Assembly (NCBI RefSeq): GCF_000283155.1
Contig: NW_004454229.1
Coordinates: forward strand, 3,805,771-3,869,770
Reading direction: 5' to 3'
DNA from: Ceratotherium simum simum
Lineage: Eukaryota; Chordata; Mammalia; Perissodactyla; Rhinocerotidae
DNA: 64,000 nt
Position 1 is the first letter of the stretch; the number at the start of each line of letters is the position of its first letter. Positions 1 to 59,038 of the stretch are shown in pieces. The notes below the pieces were generated by a model, which was not told the DNA's origin, ran no database searches, and was given only the letters and a program-made list of their open reading frames with translations. The position numbers and the translations under genes are program-made.

Positions 1-48568
<48,568 letters not shown>

Positions 48569-51029
48569 GGGCACGGGCTGGACTCGGACGGGGACGCGGG
48601 CGGCCCCTCGTGGCGGCGGTGGCGGCTCCGGCGGCAGCACCTGGGCGGGGCGGGACCGGCGGCTCCTCCCCGCCGCGGCGGGCGCCTCCTGCCTGGCAAG
48701 GGCGTCGGTGTCCCGGAGCCGAGCCAACCTGGGGTCCCATCGCAAGACCACTCCCGTCCAGAGCCGTGGAGACCCATCATTAGTCACAAGGAGACACCGA
48801 GGCCCAGGATGGCCAAGGATTTGTCCAAGGTCACACAGAGGGCCAGTGGCTGCACCAGGACCTACCCCAGGCCTCTCCACTCCCAGTCTAGAGCCCTGCC
48901 TCTGTACAGATGGGCGATGGTGTCACCAATGCCTTTCCCTCCTGCCGAAGTACAGAACCTACCTTAACCAGGGCTGCACCTAAATGGCGCCAGGGGCTTG
49001 GGACAGCCGCAAGGGCAGGGCACAGAGCAGGGGAGCAGGGAGGTAGGAAAGAGCTCTGTGGGCCTGAGAGCGGAGTCTGCTGGCCAGGCAAGGCACTGGG
49101 GCATGACCCCGTTCCCAGACTTCTGATTCCCAGACCCCTGTGGAGGCGGCAGTCAGAGGGGAATGAGACACTGCCTGTCTCCAGTAGAGACTTTCTTTGA
49201 AACCCCAGATTTTGTCTTAGGTCATGTGCATTTTTGATTTTTATTTTAAATAACTACTAACAAGTAGAAGAATCAGCTCTGGAGCGAGGTGAGCCCCCGG
49301 CAGTGCAGTCCAGCAGGCTTCCATGGGAAGCTCAACTACGGACAAAGGAGCAGGGGAGCACCTTGAGGAGGTATTTGAGGATGGATTCACCGGTCCCTAG
49401 AGACTTCTCTCAGTAAGAGAGGATGGGGGTTGAACACAGGGCGGAAGCAGGGTGGCTGACGGACTATTTCTGTCTCCTTTTGGGCTGGGCCTGTATCCTA
49501 GGCACTTGTGCAACACAAATCACGTGTCTAACAAATGATGACTGATTCTGACAAGTCTGAGACATTCTCTAATGGGCCAAGCCCTAGTTTCATCTTACTA
49601 AATACTCGCTTACTCTCACATTACAGTTGATGAAACTGAGGTTTAGAGGGGTTAACTGACTTCCCTGAGACCAAGCTGTGGAGCCAGGTCTTACACCCAG
49701 GTCTGTCTGCCCCATCTGGCGCTTCCCCCTAGCCTGCCTGTGGTCCGCAGGTGGCGTAGGCATGGAGTAGGAGGCCGAAGCAAAGCAGAGGGCAAGTGCC
49801 TCAAGGATCATCTGGGCAGGTTCTCTCACTATTCCTTGGTAGGCAGCAGAGAAAATACCTTTCCTCCTTTCTCTGAGCACTCATGTCACGGTCCTGGCAA
49901 ATCAACAAGGGCCTGAGAATGCTGCCTATCTGACCACAAAGCTTGAGCTTCCAGATCTGGAAATTCCAGTTACAGTGCACCCAAGAGCCCAAACCCCTTC
50001 AGCACACAGAGCGTTGTCCAGCTTGGCAGCGTTGGGCACTGCAGATAGCCAACTTCCTCCTGGGCTTACAGGAATCAATACCACACAGCCTCAACGCTGG
50101 TCTCCTATAGGCCCAGAGCTCAGTCTAATCCCAGGTGGGATTCAAGTCCCTCCCAGCCTCTGCGCCCACAGCCAACACCACTTCCTCCAGGAAGCCCTCC
50201 TGTCTCTTCCCAATGGAGGAATCTCTCCTTATTCAGAGGTTACATTTTTATGTCTCTCCACAGCATTCAGCACTACATATTTTTCAACCCTTATATTAGT
50301 CATCAATGACCATATTAGTCCCACTCTTCAGATTTCTATCTGAAGGTACAGAGAATGTCTCACATCTGGGTCTTCCATGGAGCCTAGCACCACTGCTACA
50401 CAGAGTAGGTGCTCAGTGTTGAGTAAATGAAGAAGGAACTACTATTTATCAAGTGTCTACTCAGTGGCAGGCACTGCGCTGAGGACCTTTAATTTAGCTC
50501 TAATCTGAACAACAACTCTGTTTTGAGAATGTTTGAGTCAGAAGTTTAGAAATGTTCCTGAGCTCAGCACAGGAGCTGGGATTCAATCCCAGGGTTCCCA
50601 AACTTCAAGCTTTGTTTCCTGTTCTCCTTTTTCTCCATCGTCTTCACTCTCATTATCTTCTTCTTCATCATTACCATCATTTGTTTAGAACTATATTAGG
50701 TATTATTTTAAACCCTTCACATGTACCAATTCATTTTATCCTCAAAATAATCCTATCAGGTATGTCCTTTTACAGGCCCAATTTTTATACTTGAGAAAGT
50801 GCAGCAGAGGATTAAGTAATCTGCTCAAGATCACAAAGGCCAGTTAAGTGGCAAAGCTAGGACCCAACCCAAGCAGCTAGATTTGAGTCTATCTCTTAAC
50901 CCCAGTCCCAATCTGCCCCCCACACAAGCTCCTAAAATGCACATGGCATTTATAAACCACCTTCCCAAAGCTTATCTCATTTTTAATCTCAGAACAACCC
51001 CAAGGTAGAGCAGGTTTTATTCTTTCCCT

Positions 51030-51240
51030 TGCTCTGGAGCCAGACTGCCTGGGTTGGAATCTTGGCCTCACCACTTGGTAGTTGTGTGAAGTTCAGGCAA
51101 GTTACTTAACCTCTCTGTGCTTCAGTTTTCTCATCTGTAAAATGGGGATAACAGCACCTATCACAAAAGTTGCTGTGAGGATGACATGAGTTAATGCAAA
51201 CAAAACAGAACAGTGCTGGACACACAGTGTGTGTCATGTG
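51030..51240 (+). repeat. MIR SINE, well preserved
   Basis: GCTCTGGAGCCAGACTGCCT, GGGTTGGAATCTTGGCCTCA, AGTTACTTAACCTCTCTGTG and CTCATCTGTAAAATGGGGAT follow the MIR consensus order nearly end to end. Confidence 0.85.
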
Positions 51241-54079
51241 CACCTCCTACTATGTGACAGTTTTATCCAGAATCAGTGAGGAATGAAGTGTTCTGTATCA
51301 ATAAACTTTCGAGATCACTGAATTTTATTCCCTTTCATTTAATCACAGACATTTTCCTAAAATGTATTATTACCTTTTCTGTCTTCTTAAACAGACATGA
51401 CAGCTCTTACTTAGTGAACATCTGCCATGTAACAGGAACAAAGACTTTATATCCATCATTTTTAATCTTCACGACAACATTGTGAAATAACTGTTATCCC
51501 CATTGAGGTCCAGAGAGATTGAAAGATTTACCCAAAGTTACACAGCTAGCAAATGGTAAGGCCAGAATTTAGACCCATGTTTATAAGACTCCAAGGTCTG
51601 AGTTCTTTCTACAAGGCCAGGAACCTTCTCAGAAAGCTGGAATGAATCAGGGTTTTCTCTGAGAACATCAGTTCTTGCTTAGAGCCCAGGGTTGCTGCGT
51701 TTGACCTCTGTTACTGCTTAGGCCCAAAGGGCTGCTCTTAAGGCCAGGTGTGCAAAAGGCAGCCTGGTATGGTGCAAGAGCAGGTCTCAGAGCCGAGGCC
51801 CCTGGGCTGGAACGGGCTTGGTCTCTCCTAGGTTGGGGGGTCTTAGCCATGTCACTTCCATCTTTCCATACCTCATGTTAGAATTCTAAGTGTTGTGAGG
51901 ATCATACAGGGTAATCTATTAAGAGCCTCAGTGCCAGACTCAGAGAAGGTCCTCAGTAAGCGTCAGCTACTTTTCCTCGTCTCTTCTCTTTTCCACAAAA
52001 GAACTCAGTCCTCTCAAGTTCTGACTCCAGAGGAAACAGAAAGGAGAGGCTGAGACTAGGCCCTCAGGTCTTGGGCAGCTGAACACATTCTATACACTTA
52101 TTGGGGTGGGAAAGAAAAAGAGGTGGGGTCTCTCTACAAAGACATAGCTCCCCATCCATGAGATAATCTTTTATATTATTAACCTGAATACATAACATTA
52201 GGACCCACATTTCTTACTTGAAAAGAGATGTTTACAAAATCACTGGCTTTCAAACATTTTATCTTGTGACCTAGTACATATTCAATACCAAATTCCATTT
52301 CATGATTTTTAAAATACTGCTCATTAACATACTAAAAAATTTAGAAATGAAGTATAAGATATGCTTCAAAATAACATGAGAGGGAAGTGGGGAGGAAAAT
52401 AAACCAAATAAGATTGGATGTGAATTGGTAATTACTGAAGCTGATTATTGGTACATGGTACTTCATTCTACTATACTACTGTGCTTACATTTTTTCCATG
52501 CTGCTCAATTCACTAAACTGATTTCATGACCCAACTAATGTATTACAGCCTGTTGTCTGAAAAACATCAAGTTAGAGAGTAAAATTATGCACATTTCGAA
52601 AGGATTCCATACTCTACAATCAGATTAGGGGTACTTTATTTCCTTCAAGTAGCATTTTCTCAAAATTTGTTTAAAGGGGAAAAACCAGCTTACATATTCA
52701 AGCCATTACTGATTAAATACCAGTCAGAAATTAAGATTACGAAGGAAACGCATTCTAAGGAGTTAGAATTTCAACATGAGTGTCATAGGAATCAGTGGCA
52801 TGTTTTATTGTAGGAGTGATGGGGCAGATTTCCAAGTCTAGAAGAATCTGATTGCAGCATGGAGGATGGTTTGGAAGCAGAGAGAAAAACAGATCGGTGG
52901 CAAGGACATTAGGAGACTTTGACAAAAGTCTAAAAGAGATGAAGAAGACTTGAACTGGGGCAGTGGCACCAGGGATGGAGAGGACAGAGTTGAGAGACAG
53001 GAAAAGGCAGAATTGTTAGGACATTGTTGATGGTTTGGAGGAGGATGGGTCAGGGAGAAGGCCTGCACATATCCACTCAATAAATAATAAGATCAATGAA
53101 AGGGTGGAATCAGAGCCCAGGGGCTGAGATGTTTCACTAAGAACTCAGAAACGGGAATATCTACCTTAGGAGGAGGTAAACTACAGAGGCCACATAGAAT
53201 GAATGAAAGCAAAAATATGCAAAGTCACCCCAAAAAGACATTGTAGCTACCCAACCAGCCAAACCAGACTGTAGCCTGATTAAACATATTAATCTAAAAA
53301 AACGTGTTCATCAGAGGGGCCCAGGCAGCCCTGGCTGCAGAGAGGGAAGAGCCTCCGAGGCAGGAGGCATCCAGGCACCAACAAGGGAGAAGGAATCTTG
53401 TTCAACCAATTGTGGGCACTCCAAACCTTGTGGCGACTTTTACTGGAAACTGACATTCTGGTCTTTACATCAGTCCCTGTGAACTTGCTTAATGGGAGCT
53501 CTATCTCTGTTTTACTAATGAAAATCAGGTTTCTACACTTGAAGGTCAGACCTCAGACCAGACTGAATTCACTAAAGTAATGAATGCCCTTAAATGAGGC
53601 CTCCTGGGAGACCGTCTGCCAGCCTTTTCCAGTCAACAGAGCCCTGACACCCAACAATGCAGCCTTGGGAGAGCTGTGCTTTTTTTATTTCAACGGTCAC
53701 CATCTAAGAATACTGTGTCCTGGGGACATCTCCTCTAGGAAGCCTTCCCCAGTCCTCTCAGCTAGAACTACTCTCTCTGTCCTCTGGGTGTCCCAACATT
53801 TCTATCATAATCCTCAATATGCAATGTTGTGAAATTAACTGTAAGTAAATGTCTTATCTCCCCTGATGGCAAGGCCCTCATAGGAGTCTTCTGTCCCTGG
53901 CCCAGCACAGTACCCAAAACACAATACACCTTAGCAAAAGTGAATGGAATGACAACGATTTTCTCACTGGGCATTTCCAAAACTCACACAATATAGCACT
54001 TTCTGGCAGTAAGAGGTACATTATAGATCCATGCATGGAAAGTACTTTAATGTAAGTTTCCTTCAGCAGAGCAGACTGA

Positions 54080-54310
54080 CTGAGCATGGATTCTGGAGCA
54101 AGATTGCCGGGGTTTGAATTCTAGCTCTGGCACTTTTTTGGCTCTGTGATCAAGTTATTTAACCTTTTTGCACCTCAGCTTTCTCATCTTTAAACTGGGA
54201 ATAACAGTACTTAAAGGACTGCTATGGAGATTAAAATGAATCAGTATATATAAAATGCTTCAAATAGTACTGGCACATAGTAAACGTCATCTGTTAGCTT
54301 GCAATTATTA
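54080..54310 (+). repeat. MIR SINE
   Basis: GGATTCTGGAGCAAGATTGC, GGGTTTGAATTCTAGCTCTG, TTATTTAACCTTTTTGCACC and TACTGGCACATAGTAAACGT mark a plus-strand MIR with its 3' tail. Confidence 0.8.
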
Positions 54311-54484
54311 CTGTTTTTTGAAACTCTATCCACAAGAAAGACTAGAGGTGCGTTACACTGTGAAGCAGAATCCACAGGTCAAGTCTAGAATAACAAGGTG
54401 CCACAACACTGCAAACTAACTGAGTAGATTGAATAAAACTAGCAGGAGAACAAAGAGAATTAGAAGTTAGCCCCTACTCCAGTG

Positions 54485-54670
54485 GCTCTCAAATAGAGGT
54501 CCCTGGGCCAGCAACCTGAGCATCATCTGGGAACTTGTTAGAAATTCAAATTCTTAGGTCCCACTCTAGACCTGCTGAAATCAGCAACTCTGGGGATGAG
54601 GCCCCACAATCTGCGGTTTCACAAGCCCTCCAGGTGATCCTGATGCTTGCTAACATTTGTGAGCCACTCC
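54485..54670 (-). mobile_element. MER20 hAT-Charlie DNA transposon relic
   Basis: Landmarks on the plus strand: GTGGCTCTCAAATAGAGGTC, CTGAGCATCATCTGGGAACT, TGTTAGAAATTCAAATTCTT, TCCAGGTGATCCTGATGCTT and GTGAGCCACT. These are the reverse of MER20, with the terminal inverted repeats visible. Confidence 0.8.
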
Positions 54671-55120
54671 TTTGCCCTCACCACCTACATCTAATCAGAC
54701 TCTAAGGCCTGTTAATTCTCCTAACTTGGTCCCCTTCCCTCAGGCCTCAGCCACAGCCACACTTTATGTCCCTACCATCTCATCTGAAGGACTCCAACAG
54801 CCTTTACGTGCTCTTCCTGCCTTACCTGGTTCCTTCCCAAAGCAATCCTCCAAATTGCCACCAGTGAGGTCTTGCTTACATACAAACACAAATACTTCAC
54901 TCTTTTGCCCACAAACCTAAACTCTAGTCACAGTGGACTACTTCAATCCTTGCTGCTTGCTAGCACACTATACGGTCCCCTACCCCTTTGTCTTATTACA
55001 GAGCCACAGCCTCTGCCTAGAATGCCTTACCCTGTGAGGCAAACTCTTCAAAACCTACTCTTTGCCTACCTTCTTATGTATTCTTTCCAGGGCTTTGCCA
55101 GCACTGATAAATTATTTTTC

Positions 55121-55301
55121 TTTTTTTTGGTGAGGAAGATCAGCCCTGAGCTAACATCTGTGCCCATCTACCTCTACTTTATATGGGACGCCACCACAGC
55201 ATGGCCTGACAAGCAATGCATCAGTGCGCACCGGGCATCCAAACCTGGGCCGCCAGCAGTGGAGCGCGCGCACTTAACTGCTATGCCACTGGGCCAGCCC
55301 C
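55121..55301 (-). repeat. ERE SINE, minus strand, short tail, perfect 13-bp TSD
   Basis: Reverse reading begins GGGGCTGGCCCAGTGGCATA. Unlike the copy at 45188 it has only one TTCCTCA-type tail module. TAAATTATTTTTC flanks it at 55108-55120 and 55302-55314. Confidence 0.93.
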
Positions 55302-55604
55302 TAAATTATTTTTCATTTTTGCTAGCTTCATGGTTTTAAAATTTGTATTTCCTCAATAAAAGCAAGGTTGGCCATCTCCTCTACATACTTATCACTTATG
55401 GTAATATTAATAACAATGGTTGAGTGCTTTCATGTGTCAGAAACTATTCTAAATCCTGATCAGGATTAAATAGAATGAATTGGAAAATGTTTTATAAGAT
55501 GCCACGTGCTACGTAATAGGTCTATTTCATTAATCCTCAAAGCAGAGACTACATGGATTATTCTATTTATGATATTTCTCCTCTGGCTCCTCACCTTTAT
55601 CAGG

Positions 55605-55830
55605 AATAGAGAGTAGTGGTTAGAACTCTACAGCCAGTCTCCTGGGTTAATTCCCGCACTAGCCGCATAACTATGGCCTAGTTAGGGCACCTCTCCTATA
55701 AAATGGAGACCATAATAGTACCTATACATTACAGAGTTACTGTTGTTGTGAGGATTAAATGAACTAAGACATGTAAAGCACCAAACGATCCTGCCTGAAG
55801 CTTATCATGTTACTTGTTGTTATTATTTAT
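55605..55830 (+). repeat. MIR SINE
   Basis: GAGTAGTGGTTAGAACTCTA, CTATAAAATGGAGACCATAA and GTTGTGAGGATTAAATGAAC are MIR landmarks. A second plus-strand MIR follows at about 55885-56130. Confidence 0.75.
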
Positions 55831-56625
55831 CATGTCCTGTTCCGAGCATTTCCTATAAGCATATTTTTTCCACACAAAATGAGACAAAGCATGGTAAACT
55901 GGAAAGAGTATGTTTTAGAATCACAGAGATCCGAGTCATTCCTGGCTCATCTACTTATTAGGCATATGATCTGAAGCACATTATTTTAACCTTTTTGAGC
56001 CGCAGTTTCCCCAGTTCTAAAACACTAGAGGATAATAATAGTGCCAGTTGGGGCTGTTGTGAAGATTAAACAAGAACACACACAAAGTGCTTGACACATA
56101 ATGTGCATTCAATAGCCAACAGCTATTTTCACTATTAATAACATGGCTGAATTTGTTTAATTAAAATAAATAATATTAAAAAGCTGTCCAAGTACAATCC
56201 TTCAGGACAGTCCTGTGAGTTAGGTGTTATGATGTTCATTAGATGAGGAAAATGAGGCTCTGGGAGGCTAAATAACTCTCAAAAATGGCAGACCAGGGAT
56301 TCCACCCCAGGATTGTATGAATTTTTTACACCACAGTGCCCTCCTAGAGTCCATGTCACAAATCCTCCTTCAACAAACAGATGCTAAGCCACCTGTTTCA
56401 GGCACTGTCTCTATGCACACACATTTCCTATTTTTCACGAAACCGGACATGATAACTAAAAATAATAGTTAACATGCATTGAGTATTTATTCTACAGCAG
56501 GTACTGTCTCAAGCACTTTACACTTATTAATCTGTGCTGATTATATACCTGCCCCTCCTTGGACACAGCATGGACATGAGAGAACTATGTAAAACTCCAT
56601 TTCAAATAGGATGTGGATAGTATGC

Positions 56626-56649
56626 TTTATTATTACTTAAAAGTTTATT
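56626..56649 (-). terminator. EPS15: EPS15 polyadenylation signals (two AATAAA)
   Basis: On the minus strand AATAAA occurs at 56649-56644 and again at 56631-56626, 2.2 kb after the EPS15 stop. This suits the long 3' UTR known for the gene. Cleavage would be about 15-25 nt further, near 56605. The choice between these and other AT-rich signals is inferred. Confidence 0.55.
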
Positions 56650-56890
56650 GTTCTCATAATTACAAGCTACAATTTAGAAGTTTGAAACATAAGAGGAAAT
56701 TCTACAAAGAGAGCACAAATAAACCTGAACAAGTATGTAGAAGATGGTTAAAACTTTCTTAGTGCCACTTTGCTCTCAGGAATACTTATCTGCCCTTTTC
56801 CAACACAGGCTCTGGAGCCAGAGTCAACAATGTAAAATATAACCACAAACGACTCTAAGACATTCACCCTACACAAGAGAGCATGGAGAT

Positions 56891-56940
56891 ATAGATACAT
56901 ACATATATATATATTTATATAATATATACATACTTTATAT
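56891..56940. repeat. TA/TACA-rich microsatellite
   Basis: Imperfect (TA)n mixed with ATAC and TTTATA inside the presumed EPS15 3' UTR. Probably length-polymorphic. Confidence 0.8.
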
Positions 56941-58891
56941 TGGTCCACTGAGTATACATATTTTAACAAAAGATAAGAATCTATGTAATCCAGTTAAACA
57001 TATATAAGATTAGGGTACACTTATTACATTGAAAGTCGGTGTTTATAAGTTACATATATTTAGTTTTTCCAGAGTGTTTTTTTAATTAAAAAAAATACTT
57101 TAAAAGCATTTCAAACATCTGTTCATTTTACCAGTGCAAAAGAAGGTTGTTCAAGTCAACTTACCTTTTTCCTGAAGTGTAAGGGGAAGGAAAAAACCCA
57201 AAACCACTACCTATCACAACTCCCAACACTACCTTCTCAATCAACTTTTGCAATATATCCTTAGGTCACTGAATTAGTTTATCAAAATTAAAGCCTTGTC
57301 ATTATAATTCAGCTCTTGCTTGATATGTATGACTTCTATGCTGAAATGTTTCAATTTATAAAAGTAGAAAAAGTTAGCAGTGCAAGAAAGTGGTTTAAGT
57401 TTGTTTTAAACTGCAGCAGTCCAATTGTGTGTGGAGAGAAAAAAAGCACCATTTCAAGTTGAAACGAATTGGATATTTTGGAATTTATTCATAGGCTAGG
57501 CAATAAGTTACTCTGATTAACACAAATCAATACCACCTTGACTTGGTGACCACAGAGACTTTTAATTAGTTTTTAGGTGCATTTTTCTTTATCTTAGTAT
57601 TCAATACACTATCTAAGTCAGTAACTGATGTTAAAAAAAACTAAGATTACTCTGCAATTTACAGCCTACTTCACAGTCTATTTCAATTCAGCTTGTCTGC
57701 TAGGTCAGTTTTACAGGAGATAGGCTTTTATCACATGAAGAGCTTGGATAATTTGGCAGGTCCCTTCTCTCCCAATTAAAAAAACAAGATTTGTTTTGCT
57801 AGTCTGCCAATTTTATAGGTGAAAAACAGAGAAGAAGAGAATAAACTATTTTAAACCACAAAGATGGACAAAAAGCAATAATATGATTTAATACATGTCA
57901 CTTTTTTCATTTGTATTCAGTGAAAATTATTACATTTCAAGTAATTGAGCCTTCATTAAAGAAAACAAAAATATATATATACAAAAAATTAAAGTACCTT
58001 CCAGTTCTAGCTTGCTGAAGTTTCTTCTGCAAAAGTAAAAAAATAAACCTACCATCAACTAAAGAAGACAGTGCCATAGCAGTGGCAGAATGGTTGCCAT
58101 GTTAAGATTTTTGCTTACCTTATACTCTCATTGGTATATTTTAGGTGATAAATTTTCTCCACTGTCTAGCACTTAAAATTATGGAGAGGTATCTCTTTAT
58201 CTAAAATTCTTTAAATCCAGCGAATTTTTTTTTAAGTATATTTCACACATGAGGCTTTAACATTTTTCTTTAGGAAAAGATTGAGTCCAAAGCTACAATG
58301 GTTCAACCTAAATTATCTCTTTTTCAATAGTGGAGTCAATTTAAGCAAAATATTTTTCCTTGTCTATAAAAAACAAATTGAACAAGATTTTGATTATCAG
58401 GAAATACAAACATGCTCTTTAAATTGGCCAATGTGCACTATCAGAAATAGCATGCTCTTTCTCTTCCCCTCTCTCAACCATTCAAATCGGGAGAATATTG
58501 CAAACTTTAAGAACCCACTGGCTATCATTGGAGTAACTACAGAACACAGGTACCACAGGTGAAACTATTTCTCTATATTCCAGAAGGCAGAAGCTTGGGT
58601 GCTCTAGCTTTACACAGTAAAAGTAGCATAGGCAGGCAGAAGCTCACAGTAAATGCACACCAGAACAGGGGCCTAGGTGAAGTCTGACTGTGTTACTGCT
58701 TTTACAGGGGGAAAAAAAAAAAAAGACAAATCTTAAATGGAGTAAAAAAAAACCCAAACTTTTGTCACAGTTACAGGTATCTCAAACGTTTTGTATTCCC
58801 ATGCTCATAGGTAGTTTTGATACACACTGTAAATAGCTTCGGTATTCAGGAAGAACCGTGTTGTGTGGTTGGCAAAGGACAGGAGAATTCT

Positions 58892-59038
58892 TCATGCTTC
58901 TGATATCTCAGATTTGCTGAGTGCAATAGCCAGCTCTAAGTCTTCCTGCTCTTGCTGATTCAGTCGGGCAAGCCTTTGCTCTTCCTCTCTCTCACTCTCC
59001 CTCTTGGCCCATTCAATCATATCTTCCTCAGAGGGATA
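58892..59038 (-). CDS. EPS15: EPS15 last coding exon with both UIMs and stop
   Basis: Acceptor TTTTAAATGGCAG, then 147 nt from YPSEEDMIEWAKRESEREEE to LELAIALSKSEISEA and TGA. Both ubiquitin-interacting motifs are here: the first around EEDMIEWAKRESEREEEQRL, the second QEQEDLELAIALSKSE with the key Ala and Ser of the LAxxxS core. The second UIM is the one known to be required for ubiquitin binding and for EPS15 monoubiquitination. Phase 0 start; the sequence looks intact. Confidence 0.98.
   Translation of the reverse strand, partial: YPSEEDMIEWAKRESEREEEQRLARLNQQEQEDLELAIALSKSEISEA

Larger units (their letters stand above)
48766..56604. other. Region between EPS15 3' end and TTC39A promoter
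   Basis: Repeats only: a minus-strand MIR near 48780-48890, MIR or L2 relics near 49560-49700, 50160-50420, 50430-50880 and 51410-51600, MIRs at 51030, 54080, 55605 and 55885, an old dispersed repeat near 52760-53050, MER20 at 54485, L2 near 54660-55080 and an ERE at 55121. The AT-rich part 52140-52740 is unidentified. Confidence 0.6.
56605..58891 (-). other. EPS15: EPS15 3' UTR (extent inferred)
   Basis: AT-rich sequence without EREs or MIRs, unlike the DNA on either side, which fits a constrained 3' UTR. It contains a TA-rich microsatellite at 56891-56940 and an exon-like unit at 57998-58026. The 3' limit depends on the assumed polyadenylation signal. Confidence 0.65.
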
